Source: Acanthaster planci (Eukaryota > Echinodermata > Asteroidea > Valvatida > Acanthasteridae). Taken from it: a stretch of DNA of 46,664 bases. This document shows, in pieces, positions 1 through 11,800 of this stretch. The stretch spans positions 251,784 through 298,447 of the forward strand of contig NW_019091654.1 in assembly GCF_001949145.1 (NCBI RefSeq). Direction: 5' to 3'. How positions within the stretch are numbered: position 1 is the stretch's first letter; the number at the start of each line of letters is the position of its first letter. The position numbers were made by a program, and so were the translations under genes. The notes under the pieces are model-generated. The model saw only the letters and a list, made by a program, of their open reading frames with translations, searched no databases and was not told the origin of the DNA.

Positions 1-755
1 AGACAAGACAACCGCTGACTCATTTATACTATTTTGGATCGTATTTTTCATTTGTCCTGATTTTAAAATTAATAAAGATTGCAGTTACAAGGGAATCGCA
101 TGATATAAATTTCTTGTTTATTGGAAAACAAGAGTCAACAAGAAAAAAGTTAGGCCTCAAGTGCATGACATGGAACATGGGTTCACGTGATAAGGGCAGG
201 ATCAATGTCAGTGACATATTCTCTAGATAGGCCTAATTCTATAGTAACTCCGTCATTGGTTATTTACAGCGGTCCCTTTAGAGGTGGTGAACAATGTGAT
301 TGCTACTGTACACGCAAAGCCACTGTTCTTGACAGTCGTTTCTTTCAAAATTCAGCAAGGGGGCTAAAGTGTTACGTGAAACGTCGGTGGAATCGTCCGT
401 TTGGCGTAAGGAACGCCCAAACAGCCCGTGGAATGAGGCTGGGCGGCGGCACTCTCATTCATCTCATCGTGTGGGGGCGGATGTGGGTTTTTCAGATCGG
501 TTTGGGGTCGCATATAGTTGATATGTAGTCCAAAAATTCGACCCAAATGCCCATAGCCCGGACGTCTTTATTAACATACAAATTTTTGCTTGGGAACCTT
601 GATAATGGTAGCCATGAACAAACACGCACACAAATCAATCACCCGATACTTTCAGGAAATATTCAGCTTTAAAATACGCCCAAAATGTTGTATAACCCAA
701 TTACATCAAATTGGGAATCAGTGCAGTGCCATCATGAGTTTCCCACATGCAAACA
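1..755. other. Upstream non-coding stretch, nothing recognised
   Basis: This stretch holds only short chance open frames. The longest, at 187-528 on the + strand, shows no domain I recognise and no convincing splice borders. One TAGGCCTA palindrome lies at 228-235. Confidence 0.5.
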
Positions 756-1205
756 TAGGCAGTCGAGTTTGACAGCTCTCGTGAACTCAAGCAAATTGTT
801 ATGTAGTTGTATAGTTACGATGGTCCGATGGAACTACACAACAATTTGCTTGAGTTCACGAAAGCTGTCAAACTGCGAATTTAGCTAAAAATAGACACTG
901 TCGACAAGCCTAAGCCGTCCCATAGAGTTACTATCATTTGAAGCTTTGCGTAAGAGTTCTCACTTCCAGTCAGTAGTATGCCATCGTAATTTGATTCCCT
1001 TCCCGCGATACGCCCATACTTCACTATGACATCTGTGGCTCATGGAATGGAATTTGGAATTTGCCAGAGCCGTGCCATGACCGTGCTATGTGAATTTTTG
1101 CCTGATATACGGCGTACGGGTTCTGCGCGCGGCGACCAACATTTAGTTGAAATGTAGTGGTATTTTGTACATACCCAAAAGTTGGATAGCCTTCTTATTC
1201 TCCGT
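756..1205 (+). repeat. Dispersed repeat, copy A (about 450 bp)
   Basis: This block recurs in diverged form at 1815-2297. Shared landmarks, in order, are GCAGTCGAGTTTGACA, CCTAAGCCGTCCCA, AGAGTTACTATCATTTGAAG, TTTGATTCCCTTCC, CATGGAATGGAATTT and ACCAACATTTAG, ending near CCAAAAGTTG and CCTTCTTA. Copy A also contains a long inverted repeat (766-875) that copy B lacks. The order is collinear, so this is a mobile-element or segmental duplication. I see no coding capacity and no clear terminal repeats, and the class is unknown. Confidence 0.75.
766..875. repeat. Long imperfect hairpin inside repeat copy A
   Basis: A left arm at about 766-808 is the near-perfect reverse complement of a right arm at about 832-875, with roughly three mismatches over more than 40 bases. 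The spacer is only about 23 bases. The core shared word is GTGAACTCAAGCAAATTGTT. The left arm alone occurs in copy B at about 1818-1870, so the hairpin looks like a local inverted duplication of the left arm. Confidence 0.8.
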
Positions 1206-1814
1206 GGTATGCCTTTGGAACGTAAGATGTCAGACACTGAAAATGGCGGAACTGCACCTGCAGCGTTGCGTGCAAATTAAGTAGGCGAGGGCTGGGAATT
1301 CCCCGGCGCTACCCGAACTCTGGAAAAGGGAATTTCCGTGCTTTCTCAGAGGACGGGGATTTCCACACAGCACGCAAGCTGTTATACATGTACATGTACT
1401 ATTCATACTAAATGAAAATACACATTTCCGACTAATGTGACAAATGTCCATTTTGAACGAATTTGACTTAAAACTGACAGCGTATACTACTAGTAGGCCT
1501 ACGTGGCAACCAAGAGGTGATCAAACTTTGGCCGCCCATACAAGTTTTATGCAAATTCAGTGAGAGTCTTCTGTAGTTGCAGTCGACCTGCTTGGGAGGC
1601 TTACCAAAGCTGCCACTTGTAGCTCAGGGTTAGGCATTTTTCATTAAAAAACGAGCCTGTAATCGGATTTGGGGATTTCTTATCTTTTTTCATATTTACC
1701 GTAAATCATATTTTTCTGTAAAAATAATGGTTGTAGGACCTGCGTTGGCTTTATCATTGCTAAGCTCTAAGATAGACACTTTAATTCAAGTCAAATTAAA
1801 TCATGATCAAATGT
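1206..1814. other. Non-coding spacer between repeat copies
   Basis: I see no supported exon here. It contains two overlapping TACATGTA palindromes at about 1384-1397 and one TAGGCCTA at 1494-1501. The first half is fairly GC-rich, but it has no open frame with splice support. Confidence 0.4.
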
Positions 1815-2297
1815 AGGCAGTCGAGTTTGACATCTCTTGTGAACTCAAGCAGATTGTTAATGCAGTTGTATAGCGATGGTCCAATTATTCCGTGGGAATC
1901 CGTGTATATAGCCAAAAACAGACAAAAATTTGTCGACAGGCCTAAGCCGTCCCACAGAGTTACTATCATTTGAAGCTTTGGGCACGAGTCTAAAACTTTA
2001 TCAGTACGTAATTCCCAGGTTGGGAGGGGGGGGTGCATGGACCATCTAGTAGCCAAACCGTTCCCTCTATACGCCCATGCAGATATTTGATTCCCTTCCG
2101 ATACACCCATACTTCAATCATATGACATCCGTGGGTCATGGAATGGAATTTACGAGAGCCGTGAGTGACTGTGCTATGTGAACTTTTGCATGATCTTACG
2201 GGTTCCGCGGCGCGCGGACAGTGACCAACATTTAGCAGAAATGCAGCACCTCAGTTGTATTTTGTACTTATCCAAAAGTTGATCTGAGCCTTCTTAC
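1815..2297 (+). repeat. Dispersed repeat, copy B (about 480 bp)
   Basis: This is the second copy of the block at 756-1205, in the same orientation, and it ends about 280 bases before the start codon of the acetyltransferase/ADP-ribosyltransferase gene. It has insertions relative to copy A, including a poly-G run near 2022-2032, and it lacks copy A's right hairpin arm. Its position means element sequence makes up part of the likely promoter region of that gene. Confidence 0.75.
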
Positions 2298-2553
2298 GGT
2301 GAAATCCCTCAAACGACTAAATATTGTTACTTTTGGACCCGAGCATCCAAATTGCGCAGAATTGGAAGTTCTGAGTCCGGGCCAGAGGTCAGTGCAATAT
2401 TGCTTCAACCCCCGATTTCCATGGCTCAGGTCTTGATATAAATGAGCTCGGCGGATTATTTGTGGCCTACTTACAGCGGTGCACCCTTAGAGTTTGATAT
2501 TTGCTTTTGACCATCCATATCCGTGCTTCGGTTGCATATGCAATTACGAAGAG

Positions 2554-2566
2554 TATCCCATAATGC
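2554..2566 (+). promoter_or_regulatory. Possible ZNF143/STAF-like promoter motif
   Basis: TATCCCATAATGC lies 14 bases upstream of the ATG at 2580. It resembles the core of the CCCATAATGC promoter element known from many animal housekeeping promoters. The match is short, and no TATA box is seen at a normal distance, so this is only suggestive. Confidence 0.25.
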
Positions 2567-2579
2567 TTAGCTAAACAAA

Positions 2580-2813
2580 ATGGCGACGTCCATTACGAGC
2601 TTAGCAACGCGTCTCTCATGTGTCAGTTTTGACAGAAAGGGTGGAATTTCACGTCCGAATACAGTGGAAGAAACTCATGAAAACTCAACAGAGTCCTCCC
2701 GTACCACAAGGCCACAATCAGCGAAACTGTCAGTTACTTGCACTCCAGTTATTCTGGAGTTTCGGCGCTTGTTCCAGAGTGCAAAGTTTACGACTGTCAA
2801 CGTCATTCCCGGG
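2580..2813 (+). CDS. Exon 1: N-terminus of the GNAT-PARP protein
   Basis: The ATG at 2580 follows AAA and precedes GCG, a good animal context, and an in-frame TAG lies 12 bases upstream. The exon codes for residues 1-78, rich in Ser, Thr and Arg, ending in TTVNVIPG before the donor GTACGT at 2814. It joins exon 2 in phase 0. The joined text across the border (VNVIPG then VPNREL) reads smoothly, but only phase, context and composition support the join. Confidence 0.6.
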
Positions 2814-5800
2814 GTACGTGTGGGTTTGCGGACTAAACTTGCCTCGTCCATAGGGATCATAGGTAGCTAGATTCATGGAAATCTCACAGTGTTCCAGTTA
2901 TTTTATCAGGCCGATAATATGTCTTCTTAGAAGGTCTCCCACCTCTATACACTGTTTGTTAGTACAAGATTTTGCTAGCCGAAATAGTAAATATATTAAC
3001 AGTGCATGACAGTGACTGAGGAAATTTTCAGGACATTAGGGCCTACTTTGTTTTTCATGGCATTACTGGGTGGAGTACTATTATTCCTCTTTTTTGATTT
3101 TTCAATTATTCCTCTTCTTCGTATGGTAGAGCTATGTTTTTCACAGGTTTTTATTCTTAGTAAACACATGTACTAGGTTTCTGTTCTAACAAGGTAACAG
3201 ACGAAGGACCTCTTAATAACAGGGTTTGACTGTACATGTACTAGGCCGTCCTACAGTGCTACTATCCTGCGTAAACTTACCATCATTTTAACATGTGGAC
3301 TCCGCCCACCCTCCTTTTATGGGCAAAAAGGATGACCACCAATTTTTAAAAGTAAAAGGAAACACCACATGTTTCAGTTATCTTGCATTTTTGCAAATTT
3401 AATCAAACATTTACCACAGATAAGATGAAACAATACAATCAAGGCACTTTTAAGGATAATCAGTCATATTTGTCTGAAATTGGGATTTCTGTGAACGTCG
3501 CCGTCTCATTTTGTGGGCTGAGTAAATATTTTTGTTTTAAAGTCAATTAAGGTCCATGGACTCTGCAAATCACATTTTTATTCTTTATACAAGTACCCCT
3601 TTGGTAATAATCAAGGTCAAAAATGACGGTCAAACAAAGATCACAAAATAGCATATAACACCATTAATGTCTGGATCCATGAAACCAGTTACCATAGGCC
3701 TATAGAACAGGGGCCTGCTATAATTAGGGTCTAAAGCTAAAATTTGTTTGGAGTTTGCCAAGCAATTAGGTTTCTTACGTTTCAAGAAAGTATTCAATAC
3801 CCAGATACCTACTTCCTGAACAGAAAGGCACTACTTCGTAATGTACTGTTAGGCCTTACTTATCCCTGACATTTGACGGTTCCTTACGCTACGGCATTTT
3901 GAAAGCAGGCCAGTGATAACAACAATAATAACCCTCCGTTTGCAGTAGAAACTGCACTTTTTCAATCAAATCAATCCCCCCAAAACCACAATAGAATACA
4001 TGTATCAATCCCCTCTGAACAATTGTTTTTGGAGCACGTAGGCCTAACCCACTTTATTGACTTGTACGTTATTGAAGCTGCCCGTAGGAATATACTTATT
4101 GACATGTAAACTCATTACACTGTCAAAACTGGAACTTCAAAGACGTTTCATTGTGGAGAGGAAGCAGCAGGGATTGATGTATGACACAGGATTAGTACCC
4201 CGAAGTTCTCTTAGAACTAAAGGGTTCTTGGTCTATCTCTCTGAGGTGGATTGACTAGCCCCACAGTCGTAGAGGTAGCCTACAAGTACACTGAACGTAA
4301 GAAATTTTTTGTTTCATTCTAGGTGCCTAACAGAGAGTTACTCCATGCTGTGATAGCTCTGTATGATATGTGCCTTCCTGACATTACTCCAGAGGTATTG
4401 TACTTCACTGTGTGTGGCAAATGGGCCAAAACGTTGATGCTGATCAGAGATACCCATGGTAAACCACACAGAGAACCAATTTTCTTTCTTCATTGCTTGC
4501 ATAACTAGGTCAGAGGGTCTGGCAACCACATAATCACGACATGCACAGAAATACTTGTATGCAAAACGTTTGAGTTAGTTGGATATATGTAGCTGTAGTA
4601 ACGAGATACCTTTTTTGGTAAAAATGCTGGATTTAGAGGGGTCCAACCAACAAGTAAAGCATAGATTGTGCTGGTATTGTTGGGTGTTACTTTCAAAAAG
4701 CCTAATTCCTGAACAAATAGTTCAACTGAATGTACCTAGATGCTGCATTAATTTTTTTTTATTAAATTGAACTTTCCAGTTTAGATATTTTGCCACTTAC
4801 TGGAATCTGTAGAGTATGTGTGAAGTATTGTGCACTTCACATGTGGTTTATGTTTTGATTGAGCAGATGTTGCAGAAGAATTGAAATCAAAGGGTGCTGA
4901 TAAAGATGGACTTGGTGTTCCCAGGGACGTTGGTAGCTCTATGGCTAATGGCTGCCAGTTGACATCTGACCTGACGGTTACGGATCTTGAGCCGTGCCGA
5001 GTTCAAGAATCACCTAGCCAGTGCAGTCCGATCAACGGAGCTACAGATCAATCCAGAACTGACAACGGAGATGAGGAGGAAGTTGATGATCACGGGGATA
5101 ATGAGGCACAAGGAGAAGAAAAGCCTGGAGAGGAGACTAGTAACCCTACCGCCGCTGGAGACAGCAAAGAGAAGAAAGGAATATTTGTAGACGTCTTCAG
5201 TGACACCGAAAGTGAAGACAGCCCCGACAGGTGCTTTTTAAAGAAACTAGTGTTTAATTTAACATGGCTATAATTACATTTATTGTGGCTTTTGATCGGT
5301 ACAATGTACATACAATTTTCAGCAAGCATGATATGATTGTTGTCAGAGAGCTTTATCTGGAAGATGCTAAATGCTCAATCTTACGTGCAGTACTTACCTG
5401 AACCTCTCAAATAAGACATTTACATTCCCTGAATCATTTAATTGGTTTGTCCTCTTTTTGGCTGACAAGCCACCTGCATCAGTAACATCTTGCGACTTTA
5501 CGAAATGATTGTTTCTGGTAGTGACGAGGATGAGGAAGACTTCACTGAGGGCCAGGATGCCTTCCTGAGGCTCGTCAAAGAGAGGAGAGAGAGGAGACAG
5601 TTAGCCTTTTCTCAAGGCCAAGATCCATCCCCTTATATTGGGATTGAATCCAGGCTTGTTGCGTGTGCCACTTGGGAAAAGTCTACCCTGTGAGTGCTTT
5701 AGTATCGTAGAGCTAAATTTGGTTCTAGATCTGTGAATTTAATTTCAGTTTTTGCTTCTCAATGGGAGTGATTTTTTGTAGACATCTCTTTGAGTGGGAA

Positions 5801-8800
5801 AAATCTAAGCTTATGACATAGGCTGTCAGAACACAGCAGGTAGTTTTGGATTACAAAGTATCCACAACATCAGTTACTTCAACCAGAACGTGTTGCGATC
5901 ATGCAAAATCCACCAGGAGATGTCAGGTGATTTTCAGTATTTATTGAGGTTGAGTCCACCTGTTGTTTTGTATATATAGAGCTTGACATCCTTCAACAAT
6001 TCATACAAGTGTAGAGAACTTTCCACTTAATTCCTACCAGTCTTGTAGCCAATGAAACTAGCCTTTGTTTTGAGACCAGTCTTGAGATCCTTTGTATTGG
6101 CCTGAAAGACCAAGAGTCTCGGACTTTGGTCTCGGTCTTGAGCTGCTTGGTCTTTAAGCACAGGACTGGTTGATATGCTTGAACACTAAAGGACTTTGGA
6201 AAATTCGGGAAGATTCTTACCAGAAATTGCGCAAGAGTTAGAGTTGATGGTAAGAACTTTCTTTTTACACAGTCGTCCCGGAGAAAGGAACGTGCAAATA
6301 GACCTACTGGCTGTCAGAAAGAGGTTCAGGAAACTTGGAATTGGAAAACATTTGCTGCAGGTAATTCTTTGCAAAAGTTATGGACATTTAAATGAACTTG
6401 CAAAAGGAAATTTCTCAAATAGTACAATACCAAGACGCACTCAACCAGCAGCCAACCATAAACATGTCCCCCCCCCAAAAAAAAATCAGAGTGAAAAATG
6501 TGGGTAAATTCATGTTTTCTTATGGACTCGGTGATTAATGTGTAATCAATAGCATACTGTGTTTATTATTCCTCAGACTTTGAAAGATGTTTCTGTAGTG
6601 GGGCTGTACGATGCCTTGGTGGTATATGCCGACAATTCCGCTGTGGATTTCTTTGGTCATTACGGCTTTGATGATGACATTGTCCTCAATAGCAAGTTCT
6701 CCGATCTAGCTGACAACTGGACTAACTGCACCCTCATGTGCTACCTACCGCCATTTTCAGGTTTGTCATAAATCTCTTTTGGCTGGAGGAAGTGTAAATA
6801 TGATTTGGGTGATGAGTTCAAACATCGAGTGCGCCTTGACCCATCTCTGACTGAGGATCAGGCACATTCAGTCACTAATCACTCATTTATTTTACACAAG
6901 CAATGTCCGAGAAGTCTGTAGAGGCAGACTGTGTGCTGAACTTGGCTGCTTGTACACGGTTGGTCGCGGTGGAAAATATCGCTCTATGGTGTGTTGATGT
7001 GAGATTGAAGCAAGAAAACCAATTTACCATACAAATCGTGTTCAAATGACTTTTGCAAATCCGTATTTGTGGTGTTTGTTGGTATATTGACAAAAATGCT
7101 GCTATCCACAAGTGGTCGAAAAAAAGAACCCCAAGGAGTCTGAAATGTTGAACTCCTGAAGCCTTTTGGTATATCCAGCAAGAAATGAGACCGAGGGGTA
7201 CCCCCCCAACATGTCCAATCCCTGTACACATTCCAGACTATTGTTACCTAACACATCCCCCCAAGATGTCTGAAGAATTCCTCAGATTCCTGTGAAACAA
7301 TGACCAACACAAAGCAGGGGGGGGTTCTCTCCGTCTCATATCTTGCTTCGTATGTCTTTTGGTCCTGTCCTGTAGCATTGGATACCTTCATGGGCATTAT
7401 TCTTGACGTTGTTTAGCACAGAAATCAGCAATATTGTCTGTAGTAAGAATTGTGGCAAGAATCCTCAGCAGTGACCATCCAGGGTTAGCATTTGCTAAGC
7501 TCAACTTTGTACAGGGTTGTGGCTGTGGAATTTTCGTCTTGTGGAATAAAGTTGGTATTTTGGGCTGAATATAATACCGCACCCTAAACAGGTGTGGACG
7601 AATGCCTTGGCAAGTGGTTAACTAAAGTTGTGCTTGTCTCCCGCCTTGTTGCACAGGCCAGACCATAATGACCGAATCGGACGCGGGGCTGGATCTCAAG
7701 TTGATGGAGCTGGAACTCCAGAAGTGGTCCCTCAAGAGCCGGGAGGCCCACCAGGCCCAGATGGCCTGCGCCATGAAGCTCAAACATGAGGTCATCTCGC
7801 TTAGGGCCCTGGTCAGTTCCCAGCAGGAACTCATTCAGTCGCTCACTCGCGAGCTGGAGGACCTGGGCGCTCATAACTTTCACTTGGGTGAGTTGCACTG
7901 ATTGGAGGAAAATTTTGTCAGTGTGTGTACAGTGCACTTTGTATGTCCTCAGTTTTGTAGTATTTTGGATCTCTAACATGTCTAAAATGATTGTAAGTTT
8001 TTAGTTATTTCTTAAATGTGATAATTTATAGAAATATGGGGAAAAAATTGAAATAAGAGAAAACATGGGGAAATTCATGCAAATTAGCGATCAGTATTAT
8101 CCCACTGATCGCTAATTTGCATGAATTTCCCCATGTTTTAAAGCATTGTTTGGACCATGTAGTAATCCTCGTCAGGGCCATACTTTAAATATTAAATAAA
8201 TTGAGGTACTGCTAATAGAAATCAGTGTTTGGATTGGTAGGTATTCTCACTGACTACATGCGTATATTTGATTTCCACTTCTCGCAGTTCTCTGGTCTTG
8301 CCGTGTGGTTATTCACTAAGATTAGGGAATTGTGAAAAATAGAAAACAAATAACGACCCGGCTAGAGTAGATCACTACGAGATGTTACTTCAGACTGATC
8401 TGAGCACTTCAAATGCTGCTTGCTTTCATTGAGGTACTTTTTCTGTCGTTCATTTTTACAACAGAGAAGGACTACCTTCAACAGCAGCTGTCCAACCTAG
8501 CCATAAATATTGGTTCTAAAGTTCACAATCACGCTGACCAAGGTGAGAGAACTCTTTGGTGATATTGAAGGCATGTATACTGCTGTTTATGCATTAGTCT
8601 ATCTTTTGGAACCGTCTAACCAGTTCCAACCAATGTTTTCAGATGTTATGTCACCAATTTACAACAACGAGTTCTCTAGGGTTGTAAATACAAGTATCAA
8701 CATTTTTGTCTTTTCATGCCTCATTTTCCAACTTGTTTGCCCAGAAGTGGTATCATTTTCATTCCTTATTGTTCCAACGTGTTTGTTATCTTTATTCTCT

Positions 8801-11800
8801 TGATCTTGCTTCTTTTATTTTCTAGATAATGATTCTACAGATAATGTAGAGACTGCTAAGTTGATACAGGATTTGGAGCGGAGGATAACAGCACTTGGTG
8901 TCACTGGATCTGGTAAAAAAAATTCCTTGAGAGAAATTTTTAATTATGGGTTTTGCCCTTACGTATATTCATAAACACTGTATACTCCGTGCTTGTCTGA
9001 GAGCTTGTGAAAAATTTCACAAGCTTACTCGGGTGGGACTCGAACCCACGACCTCCTGCTTACCAGCGCAGATGACTTAACTACTTGATCGCCAAGCTTG
9101 CCCGTGTCAGCTGGCTGGTCTGAGTCAGATGTAGCAGCGGTTACTGCAAATTATTTCAAAATATATTCTGGTCTATCTGTTTTCAACAAATTTGAAAAAA
9201 TGTGTTTTGAGTACTAAACCTTTGCAGACGGCAAATTACAAACCCAGGTGAAACCCATCCCCTGGATTTAGATCTTTTATTAGGCTATAGATCAAGAACT
9301 TGAGCCAAGTTGCATCAGTAAACCAATTGCTTACTCAATAAATCATACCTAGATTCAACCACAGTAAGGTCCATTCATAACTCTTTGTTAGACGTGGCAA
9401 GCTTTTTATCGAGTAATAGTTCCATAGGTAGCCGTGCTCAAGAAGTTGCATCGTTTCCTTGTTGTCATTGGTCCAGAGTCTCCCACCTCCTCGGATGATT
9501 GCATCAACTGGCAGATTGCGGAGGAGTTTAGGCTGAGCATGGACGACTCAGTCATGGCAGGCATGTGCGTCGTAACTAAAACAATCAAGGTAAACCCTGA
9601 CACTAATAAAGTCTAACAGCCCAGAAGTTTCACCAAATTTCTAGGGTTTGCTTGGGCCAGGAGGCATTCCGGGCTTTAGGCCCCACATGTATAGAATGGT
9701 AGACCGGGAGGTGGGGGATCTGGTGAGTGCAGGTTCGAGTCCAGTCAGAGTGGCTTCTCTGTGTGCTAGGCAAGAGCTCAACCACCAATATCCTCTCCCT
9801 AATCAAGGATCAAACGAGCACCCGTGATGACATCGTTGCATATTTATGAGCCACTGACGGTCGCACTGAGCTGTACATTCGAAGGAGCTATACAGTAGCA
9901 TGTATGGGTTTTGATCGGGGGGAGGGGCCAAGAGGTGGGGGAAAAACGTGATTTTGGTTGATTTTCCACATTTTACATCCTTCAAAGAATCTTCCCTCTC
10001 TTCTCCGTATGACCCTCTCTTCTCCCTGCGACCCTCTCTTCTCCCTATGACCCTCTCTTCTCCCTGCGACCCTCTCTTCTCCCTATGACCCTCTCTTCTC
10101 CCTATGACCCTCTCTTCTCCCTATGACCCTCTCTTCTCCCTATGACCCTCTCTTCTCCCTATGACCCTCTCTTCTCCCTATGACCCTCTCTTCTCCCTTT
10201 GACCCTCTCTTCTCCCTATGACCCTCTCTTCTTNNNNNNNNNNNNNNNNNNNNNNNNNNNNNNNNNNNNNNNNNNNNNNNNNNNNNNNNNNNNNNNNNNN
10301 NNNNNNNNNNNNNNNNNNNNNNNNNNNNNNNNNNNNNNNNNNNNNNNNNNNNNNNNNNNNNNNNNNNNNNNNNNNNNNNNNNNNNNNNNNNNNNNNNNNN
10401 NNNNNNNNNNNNNNNNNNNNNNNNNNNNNNNNNNNNNNNNNNNNNNNNNNNNNNNNNNNNNNNNNNNNNNNNNNNNNNNNNNNNNNNNNNNNNNNNNNNN
10501 NNNNNNNNNNNNNNNNNNNNNNNNNNNNNNNNNNNNNNNNNNNNNNNNNNNNNNNNNNNNNNNNNNNNNNNNNNNNNNNNNNNNNNNNNNNNNNNNNNNN
10601 NNNNNNNNNNNNNNNNNNNNNNNNNNNNNNNNNNNNNNNNNNNNNNNNNNNNNNNNNNNNNNNNNNNNNNNNNNNNNNNNNNNNNNNNNNNNNNNNNNNN
10701 NNNNNNNNNNNNNNNNNNNNNNNNNNNNNNNNNNNNNNNNNNNNNNNNNNNNNNNNNNNNNNNNNNNNNNNNNNNNNNNNNNNNNNNNNNNNNNNNNNNN
10801 NNNNNNNNNNNNNNNNNNCTGCGACCCTCTCTTCCTCCCTGCGACCCTCTCTTCTCCCTATGACCCTCTCTTCTCCCTGCGACCCTCTCTTCTCCCTGCG
10901 ACCCTCTCATCTCCCTGCGACCCTCTCTTCTCCCTATGACCCTCTCTTCTTCCTGCGACCCTCTTTTCTCCCTGCGACCCTCTCTTCTCTGTTCTCCCTG
11001 CAGTATTTCCACTTTCACTTCTTCAAAAAATTGTCTACGTATATGTCCCGAGGGGGACGTAACCTCCTGCCCATGCCACACTGGATATGCCACTAGAACT
11101 GTATAACTACATCTCTGAACCTATCGAGCAAGTCTAACAATGATGTGGGTCCCCTTGTGCCGATGTTTAAGGGTGTGTTCATCTGACCTGCAATCAGAAA
11201 TGGAGTGTTAGTGTCCTTTTTGTACAAGGGGTGTTCCCATGACATCTCCAGCTCAATAGGTTTTCCAAAGGTAGCATGGAACCAACATTCTTGCATTGGG
11301 AAACTCTGGTATCACTAGTTGTCCCTTTTTTTCTATCAGAGTCGACATTTTTTTTCATGATCTGTATTCCAGGCTAATGTTTCACAGTCCGGTGTTGAGA
11401 TGTTCAGCACGAGGTGTCGACTGTTGCGTGACCCATCCCTTCACACCAAGATGTACCTGTGTGGAACCTTACAACATCCTGAGAGAATCCCAGAAATTCT
11501 GTCCAATGGCTTCACTGAGCAAGGTAGCTTGCCCGGAATACTCTCTGAATGTCTTTGATACACGGACAATCCAGTGCTTAAGATCACACTCAACTCTGAT
11601 TGGAAGGGTTGTCCTAATTTACATACATGCACTTGAACACAGGCGCTCTTGTCATTTGTTTGTTCTCCATTGAAAACATAGCCAATAAGACAGCAGGGAA
11701 GGAAGCATCCTCAATATTCATAGCAGCCAATGAAATGGCAGGAGCTGTTCGGCCATCGCCTGTACACTTAAATGAAGATGGGTGCCCAGTCTATCATGAT

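Noticed and set aside
6250-6272. A 23-base intron with GTAAGA and CACAG borders
   Set aside because: It is too short for an animal intron. The acceptor is instead the end of the normal 583-base intron 4.
9031-9103. Functional tRNA-Thr gene
   Set aside because: The acceptor stem ends do not pair, and the block is inside an intron with SINE-like flanks.
10140-11096. Long open frames on both strands over the gap
   Set aside because: They are created by the 19-bp minisatellite and by unknown bases, which contain no stops.
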